Assembly: GCF_016862515.1 (NCBI RefSeq)
Contig: NZ_BONC01000030.1
Location: forward strand, 35,714 to 99,713
DNA from: Asanoa iriomotensis
GTDB taxonomy: Bacteria; Actinomycetota; Actinomycetes; Mycobacteriales; Micromonosporaceae
Reading direction: 5' to 3'
DNA length: 64,000 nucleotides
Below are positions 9,268-18,059 of the stretch, one piece after another (position 1 is the stretch's first letter; every line of letters starts with the position of its first letter). The position numbers and the translations under genes are program-made. The notes below the pieces were generated by a model that made no database searches, had not been told where the DNA came from, and worked only from the letters and a program-made list of their open reading frames with translations.

Positions 9268-9917
9268 CGGAGCTCACCGCTGCCGCCTTCGCCGCGCGGA
9301 TCGACGCTCTCCGCGCGGCCCGGGAGAAGGTCCGCATGGGCGACGTTTTCGCGCTCGCCAAGGAGCACATCGACCTGCCCACCGCGGAGATCGACAAGCT
9401 GTTGGACAGCGACACCCATCTCGTACGCGTCGGCGCCGTCAGCATCATGGGCAAGCGCGCCGTCCGCAAGCGCACCACCGAGGCCGAGCGCGCGGAGCTG
9501 TTCGACCTCTACCTGCGCCGCACCGACCGGATCGACACCTGGGACCTGGTCGACGTCAGCGCTCACCAGGTGGTCGGCGGCTACCTGCTGGACAAGCCAC
9601 GGGACGTCCTCTACCGGCTGGCGCGGTCGGACGACTGGTGGGAACGCCGCATCGCGATGTTCGCGACACTGACGTTCGTGCGTGCCAAGGAGCTCGACGA
9701 CACGTTCGCGCTGGCGGAACTACTCGTCGACGACGAGCACGAGTTCGTGCGGACCGTCGTCGGCGGCATGCTGCGGGAGGCGGGCAAGCACGACCGGGCA
9801 CGGCTGCTCGCCTTCCTCGACCGGCACGCCGCCACCGCGCCGCGGATCGTGCTGCGGTTCGCGATCGAGCACCTCGACAAGGACCAGCGCGCCGACTACC
9901 TCGCCCGGCGCCCTTGA
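9264..9917 (+). CDS. AlkD-like DNA alkylation repair protein
   Basis: This 217-residue all-helical protein matches the HEAT-repeat DNA glycosylase family AlkD. It has DTWDLVDVSAHQVVG at about residue 92, where the Trp and Asp of WDLVD correspond to the family's active-site region, and WWERRIAMFATLTF about 30 residues later. AlkD enzymes excise 3-methyl- and 7-methylguanine without base flipping. It overlaps the GyrI-like stop by 4 bases, so the pair is an operon. A second, more divergent AlkD-like protein lies at 39890. Confidence 0.88.
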   Translation: MTELTAAAFAARIDALRAAREKVRMGDVFALAKEHIDLPTAEIDKLLDSDTHLVRVGAVSIMGKRAVRKRTTEAERAELFDLYLRRTDRIDTWDLVDVSAHQVVGGYLLDKPRDVLYRLARSDDWWERRIAMFATLTFVRAKELDDTFALAELLVDDEHEFVRTVVGGMLREAGKHDRARLLAFLDRHAATAPRIVLRFAIEHLDKDQRADYLARRP

Positions 9918-9921
9918 GGCG

Positions 9922-10317
9922 TCAGCGGCGGGCTTCCAGCGGCAGGTCGGCGGCGCCGACGGTGAGGATCACCGAGTCGTCGTCGACGTCGGCCACGTCG
10001 GTCAGCGCCGCGTAACACGTGCGCCTCGGCGGTGGTCCGGTGAGGACGATCCGCACGTAACCCTCACGCACCAGGCGCGCGGCCATCGCGCCGGGCACTC
10101 CCGGCAGGCTGTGCCGTGTCCAGCCGGGGATCATCGATTCGACGTCGCCCATGTCGCCGATGCGGCGGCCGTCGTCGGCGACCGCGAGCGGGTCCGGGCG
10201 GTGCAGGTCCCGGACGCGGCCGATTTTCGCGCCGGAGCGGTCGACAACGGTAAGACCGGGACGAAGCCGATGTGGTTGTTGGTCGGAGGTGTACCGGCCA
10301 CTGCGGATGTCACTCAT
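9922..10317 (-). CDS. PRC-barrel-like hypothetical protein
   Basis: This 131-residue protein has a segment LTVVDRSGAKIGRVRDLHRP (about 20-40) resembling the opening strands of a PRC-barrel, a small beta-barrel found in RNA-processing and photosynthetic proteins. The rest is not recognised. I set the start at 10317 because GGAGG lies 5 bases upstream; the frame extends to 10392 without a comparable ribosome site. It converges on the AlkD-like gene with a 4-base gap. The function is unknown. Confidence 0.6.
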   Translation of the reverse strand: MSDIRSGRYTSDQQPHRLRPGLTVVDRSGAKIGRVRDLHRPDPLAVADDGRRIGDMGDVESMIPGWTRHSLPGVPGAMAARLVREGYVRIVLTGPPPRRTCYAALTDVADVDDDSVILTVGAADLPLEARR

Positions 10318-10408
10318 CGCAGCCTCCGAGTCATGGGTGCATAACACAACCATTGCACGATTCACGGCACATCGCACGGCGCAGATGGGCACAAACCAGG
10401 CAAACGCG

Positions 10409-12784
10409 TCAGGAGGCGTACGCCTCGACCTCGTAGATGCGGGCCGCCCGATCGGTGGTGCTGGTCGGCGTGATGACGTTCAGGCGCAGGTAGCGGGTCC
10501 CGACCGGGCCGAAGGTGCTGGTCGTGACGTTGGCCGTGTTGCCGCGGACCTGGGCGACCGTCGTCCAGGTGACGCCGTCGACGCTGGTCTGGAGGTCGAA
10601 GTCGCGGGTGTTGAAGCCCGCGCTCTCACCGCCGGCGCCGGCGTGCCGGACGACGACGCGGCCGACGCTGGCGGTGGCCTGCAGGTCCACCCGCCACCAT
10701 TTGGTCGTGCCCAGCGAGCACCACTTGTCCGCGTTGCCGCCGGTGGTCGTACCGTTGACGGCCTTCTCCGGTCCTTCGTTGGCCGCGCACTGGCTGTCGG
10801 CGGTCGCGGGCCGGCCCAACGCGAGGTTCGGCGGCGCCGTGCCGGTCAGCGCGAAGTCGTCGATGTCGAACAGGCCGCCGCCGCTGCCGGTGAAGACCAG
10901 GAATAGCGGACCTGACCCGGCCGACAGGGTCGTCGAGACCTCGGCGTAGACGCCGTAGCCGCCGGTGTTAGCCACCGGGACCGAGCCGAGCAGCGGACCC
11001 GTGGCCGAGCCCGACCGCACCTGGATGATGCCGCCCGCGCCGCCGGACGAGATCCGGGCCGAGAAGCCGGTCCGGCCGGCCACGTTGACACCGGCGAAGC
11101 CGATCCAGTCCCCGTTGTCGATGTAGCCGACGCGGTTGCCGCCGCGCGCCGCCGCGTCCGCGACGATCTGCACGCCGGACTGCGACGTGAAGGACTCGGC
11201 CTCGACGCGGCCGGTGGGCGCGGTCGCCCACGGCACCTGCGGCGACCGGTAGAAGGTGATGCCCTGCGTGGTCCATCGTGGACCGAGCGCGCCCAGCCGC
11301 ACCCGGAAGCCGTCCCAGTTGCGGGCGGACTGCGGTGACCAGGCCAGCTCGGCGATGGCCGGCATGCGCGGGAAGGCCATGAACTCGATGTCGGCGAGCC
11401 GGGTCAGCGTCTCGCTCCACATCGGAGCTTCGACGCCGATGATCGCGCTCGCGGGCACGCCGGGTAGCAGCGTGCCGGGATCCCAGTCGTACGCGGTCCG
11501 CACCTCGATCAGGCCCGCCCAGCTCAGCCCGAGCGGCGTCTCGTTGGTGTACTTCATGTCCAGATAGGTCTTGTTGGCCGGCGACAGCAGCACCTTGTCG
11601 CCCTTGGCGACCGCGGCGCTCAGGTCCGCGTCGGAGGTCGTCGTGCCCCAGAACTGCGCGACCCGGTTGGGCGTGTGGTCGGCCTGGCCCAGCTGGTGCC
11701 AGCCGATCACGGTCTTGCCGGCGGTGCCGACGAACGGCTGCACGCGGTTCATGAACGTGCGGTAGTCGGCGTCCGACGTGCTGTGCGCCTCGTCGCCGCC
11801 GATGTGCAGGTACGGCCCGGGCGTGAGCGCGGCCAACTCGGTGAGCACCTGCCGCACGAACGTGTAGGTGATCTCCTTGCCGACGCAGAACGAGCTGAAA
11901 CCGACCTCGATGCCGGTGTAGAGCGGCGGTGCGACGTTGTCGCAGTTGAGCTCGGCGTACGAGGCCAGCGCGGCGTTGGTGTGCCCCGGCATGTCGATCT
12001 CGGGCACGACCGTGACGTGCCGGGCGGCGGCGTACGCGACCAGGTCCGTGTACTGCGCCTTGGTGTAGTAGCCGCCGGGCCCACCGCCGACCTGGGTGCT
12101 GCCGCCGTAGGTGGCCAGCCGCGGCCACGCGTCGATGACGATCCGCCAGCCCTGGTCGTCCGACAGGTGGAGATGCAGCGTATTGATCTTGTACTGGCTG
12201 ATCTCGTCGATGTACCGCTTGACCACGTCCACGCCGAAGAAGTGCCGGGACACGTCGAGCATCGCGCCGCGGTACGCGTACCGCGGCCGGTCGACGATCC
12301 GTCCACCCGCGACCTCCCATGGTCCGGGTTGGACGGTCCGGGCCTCGACGGCGGCCGGCAGCAACTGCCGCAGGGTCTGCACGCCGTAGAACAGGCCGGC
12401 GGCGGTCTGCGCCCGGACGGTGATCGCGGCCGAGGTCACGTCGAGTTGGTAGCCCTCGGCGCCGACGCTCGGATCGGCTCCGGAGAGCAGCAGCGCGATC
12501 CCGCTCGTCGGTGTGCCGGTGCTGGTGCTGACCGGCAGCGCGTACCCGGTGGACGGTCGCAGGATGCCGGCCAGATAGGTCCCGACGTCGACGGCGGCCG
12601 GCGCGGTCTGGATGGTGGCGCCCGCTGGAAGCGTGTAAACGGCTGCGGTTGGCGCGACGGATGCCGGCGCCGGCACCACGCTCGACAGGCTCACCACGGC
12701 GGCACTCGCCGGAGTGGATCCGACCGGAACGAGCGCGGCGGCAACGACCACGGCGGCGGCAGACAGGGCGGCACGACGGCGCAT
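10409..12784 (-). CDS. Secreted beta-N-acetylhexosaminidase (GH20) with two carbohydrate-binding modules
   Basis: This 791-residue protein has a signal peptide (1-29, MRRRAALSA to PASAA), a GH20b N-terminal domain (about 35-165) and a GH20 catalytic barrel (about 166-510) with the catalytic pair D331-E332 in HIGGDEAHS. A CBM6-like module (about 527-650, EAESFTSQSG to FDIDDFAL) and a C-terminal F5/8 type C (CBM32-like) module (about 655-791) follow. GH20 enzymes remove terminal GlcNAc or GalNAc by substrate-assisted catalysis, so this is likely an extracellular chitin- or glycan-degrading exo-enzyme. GGAGG sits about 5 bases from the ATG, and a consensus promoter and inverted repeat lie just upstream. 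Confidence 0.93.
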   Translation of the reverse strand: MRRRAALSAAAVVVAAALVPVGSTPASAAVVSLSSVVPAPASVAPTAAVYTLPAGATIQTAPAAVDVGTYLAGILRPSTGYALPVSTSTGTPTSGIALLLSGADPSVGAEGYQLDVTSAAITVRAQTAAGLFYGVQTLRQLLPAAVEARTVQPGPWEVAGGRIVDRPRYAYRGAMLDVSRHFFGVDVVKRYIDEISQYKINTLHLHLSDDQGWRIVIDAWPRLATYGGSTQVGGGPGGYYTKAQYTDLVAYAAARHVTVVPEIDMPGHTNAALASYAELNCDNVAPPLYTGIEVGFSSFCVGKEITYTFVRQVLTELAALTPGPYLHIGGDEAHSTSDADYRTFMNRVQPFVGTAGKTVIGWHQLGQADHTPNRVAQFWGTTTSDADLSAAVAKGDKVLLSPANKTYLDMKYTNETPLGLSWAGLIEVRTAYDWDPGTLLPGVPASAIIGVEAPMWSETLTRLADIEFMAFPRMPAIAELAWSPQSARNWDGFRVRLGALGPRWTTQGITFYRSPQVPWATAPTGRVEAESFTSQSGVQIVADAAARGGNRVGYIDNGDWIGFAGVNVAGRTGFSARISSGGAGGIIQVRSGSATGPLLGSVPVANTGGYGVYAEVSTTLSAGSGPLFLVFTGSGGGLFDIDDFALTGTAPPNLALGRPATADSQCAANEGPEKAVNGTTTGGNADKWCSLGTTKWWRVDLQATASVGRVVVRHAGAGGESAGFNTRDFDLQTSVDGVTWTTVAQVRGNTANVTTSTFGPVGTRYLRLNVITPTSTTDRAARIYEVEAYAS

Positions 12785-12797
12785 GACGTCCTCCAGC

Positions 12798-12813
12798 GAA
12801 ACAGTAAAGTTTC
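12798..12813 (-). promoter_or_regulatory. Inverted repeat GAAAC-N6-GTTTC, candidate operator of the GH20 gene
   Basis: GAAAC (12798-12802) and GTTTC (12809-12813) are perfect inverted arms six bases apart. They lie between the -10 element and the ribosome site of the hexosaminidase gene, where a repressor would block transcription. A sugar-responsive regulator is plausible for a secreted glycosidase, but the binding protein is not identified. Confidence 0.4.
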
Positions 12814-12829
12814 CTGCGAGTTTGACGGC

Positions 12830-12858
12830 AGGCTATGTCTCGCCGGCAGTGGTGTCAA
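12830..12858 (-). promoter_or_regulatory. Consensus sigma-70-type promoter of the GH20 gene
   Basis: On the minus strand a perfect TTGACA (12858-12853) is followed by exactly 17 bases and TAGCCT (12835-12830). The hexosaminidase ATG follows 45 bases after the -10. This is the best promoter match I saw in the window and fits the main vegetative sigma factor of actinomycetes. Confidence 0.6.
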
Positions 12859-12909
12859 GAAACGGTCTCCGTCCAGGTCGGTGTTCCGCTCAAGATAGCG
12901 TTGCGGACC

Positions 12910-13857
12910 ATGCGAGCCGTGCAGTGCGACCGCTTCGGCGGCCCCGAGGTCCTTCAGCTGGTCGACGTGCCCGCGCCGGTGGCGGGCGACGGCCAGCTCC
13001 TGGTCGACGTCAGCGCCGCCGGCGTGAACTTCGCCGACACGAGCCGGATCGCCGGCACCTACGGGCCGGCGCTGTTGCCGTTCATCCCGGGCACGGAGGT
13101 CGTCGGCCGGGTTGCTGACGGGCGCCGGGTGCTGTCCACGGTGTTCGGTGGCGGCGGTTTCGCCGAGCAGGCGGTGGTCGACGCGGCTAACGCCGTGACC
13201 GTGCTCGACGAGGTCGGCGATGCCGAGGCGCTGGCCCTGCTGGTGCAGGGCCTGACCGCCTGGCACGTGCTGCACACCTGCGCCCGGATCCGGCCCGGCG
13301 AGACCGTGGTCGTCAACGCGGCGGCCGGCGGCGTCGGCACGCTCGCCGTGCAGCTCGTCCGGCACTTCGGCGCCGGCCGGGTCATCGCGACGGCCTCGAC
13401 GCAGGCCAAGCGCGACCTGGCCCGCACCCTCGGCGCGGACGCCGCGGTCGCCGGCGACGCGGACGGCTACGGGCAGCGGGTGCTCGACGCCAACGACGGC
13501 CGGCCGGTGGACATCGTGCTCGACTCGATCGGCGGCCGGGTCTTCACGGCGGGCCTGGGCATCCTGGCCCAGTTCGGCCGCATGGTCACCTTCGGCAACG
13601 CCTCCCGCGAAGGCGTGCCGGCGGTCGACCCCGACGCGCTCGCGGATCGCAACGCCGGCGTGACAAGCTTCTGGCTGCGCCCGGCCCTGACCGTTCCCGG
13701 CACGTACGCGGAACCCCTGACCGAGATGTTCGGCCTGGTCGCCACCGGGGCGCTCAAGCCGCTGGTCGCCGCCGCCTATCCGCTCGAGGACGCCGCCCGC
13801 GCGTTCACGGACATCCTCGCCCGCCGCACCACCGGGAAGGTGACGCTGCGCCCCTAG
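12910..13857 (+). CDS. NADPH:quinone oxidoreductase-like medium-chain dehydrogenase
   Basis: This 315-residue protein has the GroES-like N-terminal domain ([20 protein letters not shown], about 1-110) and a Rossmann domain with the nucleotide-binding [14 protein letters not shown] near 140. It lacks the zinc-binding cysteines of alcohol dehydrogenases, which marks the quinone-oxidoreductase branch. These enzymes reduce quinones or enones with NADPH. The stop shares CTAG with the convergent HIT gene. The ATG at 12910 matches the family N-terminus, so upstream in-frame codons are not used. Confidence 0.88.
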   Translation: MRAVQCDRFGGPEVLQLVDVPAPVAGDGQLLVDVSAAGVNFADTSRIAGTYGPALLPFIPGTEVVGRVADGRRVLSTVFGGGGFAEQAVVDAANAVTVLDEVGDAEALALLVQGLTAWHVLHTCARIRPGETVVVNAAAGGVGTLAVQLVRHFGAGRVIATASTQAKRDLARTLGADAAVAGDADGYGQRVLDANDGRPVDIVLDSIGGRVFTAGLGILAQFGRMVTFGNASREGVPAVDPDALADRNAGVTSFWLRPALTVPGTYAEPLTEMFGLVATGALKPLVAAAYPLEDAARAFTDILARRTTGKVTLRP

Positions 13858-14261
13858 GCCAGGGCGGCGACGATCTTCTGCTGTGCGGCGTCGAGCTCGG
13901 CGGCCGGCACGTCGTGGCGGACGTTGGCGAAGTTGAAGTCGATCATGCCGCGGGCCGGGAACACGTGCACGTGGGCGTGCGGCACCTCGAACCCGGCGAT
14001 GACCAGGCCGGCCCGCGGCGCGTCGAAGGCCGTGCGGACCGCGCCGCCGATCCGGGCGGCGACCGCCATCACGCGGCCCCACAGCGCCGGGTCGAGCGTG
14101 GTCCAGTCGTCGACCTCGGCGCGCGGCACCACCAGCGTGTGGCCGGTCGTGAGCGGCGCGATGCTGAGGAACGCGACCACCTCGTCGTCGCGGTGGACGA
14201 AGCGGCCCGGCAGCTCGCCGGCGATGATCCTGCTGAAGACCGTGGTCATGACAGGCATCAT
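13854..14261 (-). CDS. HIT-family nucleotide hydrolase/transferase
   Basis: This 135-residue protein has the histidine triad HAHVHVFP near residue 99 and the family opening [23 protein letters not shown] proteins hydrolyse or transfer nucleoside monophosphates from substrates such as adenosine phosphoramidates through the central histidine. The start overlaps the upstream SRPBCC stop (ATGA), so the two form an operon; an internal ATG at 14249 is also possible. It ends tail-to-tail with the quinone oxidoreductase at a shared CTAG. Confidence 0.9.
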   Translation of the reverse strand: MMPVMTTVFSRIIAGELPGRFVHRDDEVVAFLSIAPLTTGHTLVVPRAEVDDWTTLDPALWGRVMAVAARIGGAVRTAFDAPRAGLVIAGFEVPHAHVHVFPARGMIDFNFANVRHDVPAAELDAAQQKIVAALA

Positions 14262-14650
14262 TCCAAAAGCGACTTGAGGGTACGCAGGTCGGCCAGCACC
14301 GTGGCGGCGTCGGTCTCGAACGCCTCGCGGCTCGTGCCCTCACGGCGGAACACGGTGAACACGACCTCGCTGCCGTCGCCGTTGGCGTACACCCGCAGCG
14401 GGTTGTAGAAGGTCTCACCCGACGGGAACGTCACGTCGTGGTCGAGAATCCCGAACGCGTTGTGCGGCGCGAAGGTGATCTCCACCTGACCGCCCGGGGT
14501 CTCGCCGAGCCACCGCCCGCCGACCTGCTCGATCGCGCCGGTCAGCCCGGCGGCCCAGCGCGGGAGGTTGGCCGGGTCGGCGGCGAACGCGTAGACCTCC
14601 GCCGGCGGCCGCGCGATGGTGACACTCACGTGCAGCGACTCGTAGATCAC
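14258..14650 (-). CDS. SRPBCC-family protein
   Basis: This 130-residue protein looks like a START/Bet v1-fold SRPBCC domain: [20 protein letters not shown] at the N-terminus, then [13 protein letters not shown], and a long C-terminal amphipathic helix after [12 protein letters not shown]. Members bind hydrophobic ligands or act in lipid and polyketide chemistry. The stop overlaps the HIT start. No ligand can be assigned. Confidence 0.82.
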   Translation of the reverse strand: MIYESLHVSVTIARPPAEVYAFAADPANLPRWAAGLTGAIEQVGGRWLGETPGGQVEITFAPHNAFGILDHDVTFPSGETFYNPLRVYANGDGSEVVFTVFRREGTSREAFETDAATVLADLRTLKSLLE

Positions 14651-14681
14651 CCGTCAGTCGTACCACGCCTGCTGTTTCCCT

Positions 14682-15320
14682 GTGGCGGCTAACCTCCGCG
14701 CGGTGCGGGGTGTCGAGTTCGTGGTGCTGTTCTTCGGAGCCGTCGGGGCGTACGCGTGGCTGGGCAGTCCCGGCAGCCCCATCCCGGTGCTGCTGGCGCT
14801 CGGCGCGCTGGCGTTCTGGTACCTGCGCACCCGCCCCGACGTCGACCGGCGCGACCTGTGGCGCGCGTCGGCGCTGCGCCCGGCCCTGCGGCCTGTCCTG
14901 CTGACCTGGGCGGTCGCCGCGGTGGTCGGCATCGCGGTCGTCGCGGTCTTCATGCCCGACAGCCTGTTCGCCCTGCCCCGCCAGTCGCCCTGGCTGTGGC
15001 TGGCCGTGGCGGTGTTCTACCCGCTGCTGTCGGTCTATCCGCAGGAGGTGCTGTTCCGGGGGTTCCTGCTGCACCGGTACGCGCCGGTGTTCGGCACCGG
15101 GCGGGCGGCGGCTCTCGCCAGTGCGGCCGCGTTCGGCTTCGCGCACGTCATCTTCGGCAACGTCTGGTCGGTGCTGCTCACGCTGGCCGGCGGGTGGCTG
15201 TTCGCCCGCCGCTACCAGCAGACACGGTCACTGCTGGTGGCGTCGGTGGAGCACAGCCTCTACGGTGTGCTCGCCTTCACCATCGGCCTCGGCGACCTCT
15301 TCTATCACGGCGCCACCTGA
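14682..15320 (+). CDS. CPBP-family intramembrane glutamic endopeptidase
   Basis: This 212-residue protein has about six hydrophobic segments and the motifs of the CPBP/Abi family: QEVLFRG (121-127, a QE rather than EE variant before xxxR), FAHVIFG around residue 150 and EHSLYG near 190. Family members cleave substrates in the membrane or act in prenyl-protein processing and immunity. No Shine-Dalgarno is evident at the GTG at 14682; a GTG at 14703 is an equally plausible start. The last 16 bases overlap the convergent DUF2277 gene. Confidence 0.83.
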   Translation: MAANLRAVRGVEFVVLFFGAVGAYAWLGSPGSPIPVLLALGALAFWYLRTRPDVDRRDLWRASALRPALRPVLLTWAVAAVVGIAVVAVFMPDSLFALPRQSPWLWLAVAVFYPLLSVYPQEVLFRGFLLHRYAPVFGTGRAAALASAAAFGFAHVIFGNVWSVLLTLAGGWLFARRYQQTRSLLVASVEHSLYGVLAFTIGLGDLFYHGAT

Positions 15321-15601
15321 GCGGCGGCGGGCCGCGGCCCGTAACGCTCGGCGGCCCGGGCACGCGCCTTGGCGGCCTCGGTCTCGCGGTCACGCGGCGG
15401 CGCCTTGATCACGAGCGTCTCGAGCAGCGCGCGGGTGGCCTCGGTGACCGCTTTGACGGCTTCGTCGAACGCCTCCTGGTTGGCCGTCGACGGCTTGGTC
15501 GTGCCGCTGACCTTGCGCACGTACTGCAACGCGGCGGACTCGATCTCGTCCTCGGTGGCGGGCGGCTCGAAGTTGCTCAGCACCCGGATGTTCCTACACA
15601 T
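15305..15601 (-). CDS. DUF2277-family protein
   Basis: This 98-residue protein opens with MCRNIRVLSNFEPPATEDEI, the diagnostic N-terminus of DUF2277. The rest is a helical, charged domain with KVSGTTKPSTANQEAFDEAV. The family is widespread in actinomycetes and its biochemical role is unknown. It overlaps the CPBP gene by 16 bases tail-to-tail. Confidence 0.85.
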   Translation of the reverse strand: MCRNIRVLSNFEPPATEDEIESAALQYVRKVSGTTKPSTANQEAFDEAVKAVTEATRALLETLVIKAPPRDRETEAAKARARAAERYGPRPAAAQVAP

Positions 15602-15721
15602 CCGCCCAGCATGTCATCGTCGCGCGGCCGGTCGCCACCATTCCCTTTCCGGGCGGCATCGGTGATCCTCTATGTAGCGCCGCTCACCGTCCCGGACGGC
15701 TCATGACGAGAGGAACGCGCC

Positions 15722-16801
15722 ATGTTGAGGAGACTGGCCGGGCTGTGTCTGGCCCTCGTGGTGCTGGTGTTTCCCACGCCGGCATACGCGGAGTCCAACG
15801 GCGGCGTGCGGGTGATGCCGCTGGGTGACTCGATCACCGACGGCTACAACGTGCCCGGCGGCTACCGGATCAACCTGTGGCAGCGGCTGGCCGGCGGCGG
15901 CTACGCGGTCGACTTCGTGGGCTCCGGCTTCAACGGCCCGGCGAGCCTCGGCGACCACGACCACGAGGGCCACTCGGGTTGGCGCATCGACCAGATCGAC
16001 GCGAACGTGGTGGCGTGGCTACGCGCGTACACGCCGCGCACGGTCCTCCTGCACATCGGCACGAACGACCTGAACCAGAACTACGACATCGCCAACGCGC
16101 CGGCGCGCCTGTCGGCGCTGATCGACAAGATCCGGGCGACGGCGCCCGACGTCGAGCTGTTCGTCGCGCAGATCACCCCGGAGACCGATGCCACCTTGGC
16201 AGCACGGGTACGCGCGTACAACGCGGCGATCCCCGGCATCGTCGCCGGCAAAGGCGCGCGAACGCACCTGGTCGACCTGCACTCGCCGCTCACGACGGCC
16301 GACCTGGCCGATGGCGTGCACCCGAACCAGGCGGGCTACGACAAGATGGCCGCGGTCTGGTACTCGGCCCTGCGCGCGGTGCCGGCGAGCCTCCAGGTGG
16401 GTCCGCCGGTGGGCACGGCGGTCTCGCTGGTCAACCCGCAGTCCTCGCGCTGCATGGACGTCTCGGGCGTGTCGACCACGCCGGGCGCTCAGGTGCACAT
16501 CTGGGACTGCCACAACGGTGTGAACCAGAAATGGACGCGGACGGCCGCGAACGAGCTGCGGGTCTACGGAAACCGGTGCCTGGACGTCGCGGGCTCGGGC
16601 ACGGCCAACGGCACGAAGATCCAGATCTGGGACTGCAACGGTACGGGGGCGCAGAAGTTCAGCTTCCAACCCAACGGCTCGATCGTGGTGCCGGCCTCGG
16701 GCAAATGCCTGGACGTGACGGCCAGCGGCACCGCCAACGGCACGAAGGTCCAGCTCTACACCTGCAACGCCACGGGCGCCCAACGCTGGACGACAGCCTG
16801 A
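15722..16801 (+). CDS. Secreted SGNH/GDSL hydrolase with ricin-type lectin (CBM13) domain
   Basis: This 359-residue protein has a signal peptide (1-23, ending PAYA), an SGNH hydrolase domain (about 28-220) with the nucleophile motif GDSIT (Ser37), GTND for the oxyanion hole and DGVHP carrying the catalytic Asp/His, and a C-terminal beta-trefoil (about 235-359) with QxW-type repeats such as IWDCNGTGAQKF. The domain pairing suggests an extracellular esterase, for example a polysaccharide deacetylase, anchored to glycans by the lectin. GAGAGGAA lies upstream of the ATG. A strong hairpin follows the stop. Confidence 0.92.
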   Translation: MLRRLAGLCLALVVLVFPTPAYAESNGGVRVMPLGDSITDGYNVPGGYRINLWQRLAGGGYAVDFVGSGFNGPASLGDHDHEGHSGWRIDQIDANVVAWLRAYTPRTVLLHIGTNDLNQNYDIANAPARLSALIDKIRATAPDVELFVAQITPETDATLAARVRAYNAAIPGIVAGKGARTHLVDLHSPLTTADLADGVHPNQAGYDKMAAVWYSALRAVPASLQVGPPVGTAVSLVNPQSSRCMDVSGVSTTPGAQVHIWDCHNGVNQKWTRTAANELRVYGNRCLDVAGSGTANGTKIQIWDCNGTGAQKFSFQPNGSIVVPASGKCLDVTASGTANGTKVQLYTCNATGAQRWTTA

Positions 16802-16804
16802 CCG

Positions 16805-16834
16805 CCCCGGTCGACCTCGTCGAGTCGACCGGGG
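16805..16834. terminator. Strong hairpin, probable bidirectional terminator
   Basis: The arms CCCCGGTCGAC (16805-16815) and GTCGACCGGGG (16824-16834) are perfectly complementary over 11 bp around an 8-base loop. It lies 3 bases after the GDSL hydrolase stop and 13 bases after the convergent 31-residue ORF stop, so it can end transcription from both sides. There is no T-run, which is common in high-GC actinomycetes. Confidence 0.7.
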
Positions 16835-16846
16835 TGGCGCGACGAC

Positions 16847-16942
16847 TCAGTTCGAGTTGATGATCAAGGGAGCGCCGACGGTCAGGAGCAACGTCGCCAA
16901 TGCGGCGAGCGTCAGCACCGCATTCTTCACTGGCTTAGTCAT
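16847..16942 (-). CDS. 31-residue hydrophobic peptide coupled to the DUF5317 gene
   Basis: The ORF begins MTKPVKNAVLTLAALATLLL, followed by a short hydrophobic tail ending INSN: a basic N-terminus, one transmembrane stretch (about residues 7-28) and a polar end. It is preceded by AGGAGGTGA, nearly the full anti-Shine-Dalgarno complement, with optimal spacing to the ATG. The start overlaps the 3' end of the DUF5317 gene, so it is probably translationally coupled, and a terminator hairpin follows its stop. It may be a small membrane subunit or a signal/secreted peptide. I recognise no family. Confidence 0.65.
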   Translation of the reverse strand: MTKPVKNAVLTLAALATLLLTVGAPLIINSN

Positions 16943-17585
16943 GTGACTTTTCACCTCCTTCTGATAGGGAATTGGTCGGGCCACCACGTGCCGTTGCCGT
17001 CACCGTCGCCTTCGGCCCTTGCCGAGCCGTGGCCGTCATCATGACCGCGATCAGCGCAGCGACACCTGCGGCGATCAGAAGGTCACCGGCGCTCACTACC
17101 TTGTGGATCGGCGGCACGGCAATGACATCACCAAGGTGCGCCACGAAGGTGTTCGCGTCAGCCGGAGCGTTTTTGCGGGTTTCCACGCCGACCGGTAGCC
17201 CGGCCAGAACCGCCGCCTCCGGGTCGTACGGCATCCGCCCGTTGTTCAATGCGATAGCGATGGCATTCAGCGCGCCGCCCACGAAGATCATCGCCACGGC
17301 GATTCGAGCGGCAAGACCTCGCCCACGCAGGTTCAGCACCAACCAGATCGCAACGGGCCCGAATACCACCGCAAGCATGGGCACGTGCAGCCCGTCTTCG
17401 ACGAACCTCGCAAAAGGCTCAACAAACAGTTGCACGACCTGCACCACTGCGGCGATCCACAACAGCCAGGGGGCGCGGAGTCGCACTGCACCCAGATTCG
17501 CGAGCCGCCCGCCGAACGCATATCCCCCCGCCACGCCAGCGACCAAGGGCGCAACCAGGAGGAGAGCGGTGTACACCACCGCCAC
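16935..17585 (-). CDS. DUF5317-family integral membrane protein
   Basis: This 216-residue protein has five or six hydrophobic helices, starting VVYTALLLVAPLVAGVAGGY, with a conserved-looking loop containing NNGRMPYDPEAAVLAGLP (about 118-135) and HLGDVIAVPPIHKVVSAGDL (about 150-170). These are features of DUF5317 membrane proteins of unknown role. The cytoplasmic tail is short and charged. Its stop overlaps the start of the 31-residue peptide gene, the only obvious operon partner. Confidence 0.75.
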   Translation of the reverse strand: MAVVYTALLLVAPLVAGVAGGYAFGGRLANLGAVRLRAPWLLWIAAVVQVVQLFVEPFARFVEDGLHVPMLAVVFGPVAIWLVLNLRGRGLAARIAVAMIFVGGALNAIAIALNNGRMPYDPEAAVLAGLPVGVETRKNAPADANTFVAHLGDVIAVPPIHKVVSAGDLLIAAGVAALIAVMMTATARQGPKATVTATARGGPTNSLSEGGEKSHD

Positions 17586-17592
17586 ACCTTAG

Positions 17593-18059
17593 TGGCCGAG
17601 ATATCCGCGGGGGCTGCCGTGTGGACACTATGGACATACCGGCCGGCTTCGGTGTCTGCCGGTTCCTAAACTTCGGTGCCATAGACGGCATCGGATGGCA
17701 CTGCGCGTTGGTGCGCTGGAGTTCGGGGTCGCTCGACACCACTGCCAGGCGGATAGCCCCTCGCCGACGCCACCGGGTCAGGTGCCTCTGCCGACCAGGC
17801 GTTCGTACAGGCGCCGCGCGGTCGGGTTTTCGATCCCGACGCCCCGCGACGCCACACCGGAGAACCCCTAGCCTGGCCCTGATCGATTGTGTCCGAGGAC
17901 CGACACCGGGCAGGAGGATCGCGTCGTCGCATCCGGCGAGGGCGTACTCGCGTTCCGCACTTGCCCTGGTCTTGCCCCGCCACCTGCGTCGCGCACCCGG
18001 TGGGGCACCGTCGGCATCACCGCCGGTGCCCGCGGGTAGCGCGTGACCTCAGGCCGGGC
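17593..18059. other. Intergenic stretch with a small acetyltransferase remnant
   Basis: There is no credible intact gene in these 467 bases. Open frames here lack family signatures and plausible starts. A short minus-strand fragment resembling the end of a GNAT acetyltransferase is listed separately. It separates the DUF5317 promoter region from the downstream end of a secreted protein gene. Confidence 0.5.
17778..17867 (-). pseudogene. Possible C-terminal remnant of a GNAT acetyltransferase
   Basis: Between in-frame stops at 17870 and 17778 the minus strand reads ASRGVGIENPTARRLYERLV. This is typical of the last beta-strand and helix of GNAT N-acetyltransferases (GVxxxNxxARRLYExLGF). Only about 29 codons remain. 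The match is short and may be coincidental, but the N-P-x-A-R-R-L-Y pattern is distinctive. Confidence 0.35.

Noticed and set aside
17621..18046. A 141-codon plus-strand frame in the intergenic stretch after DUF5317
   Set aside because: It is Arg/Pro/Ser-rich low-information sequence without a ribosome site, and it overlaps a GNAT-like remnant on the other strand.
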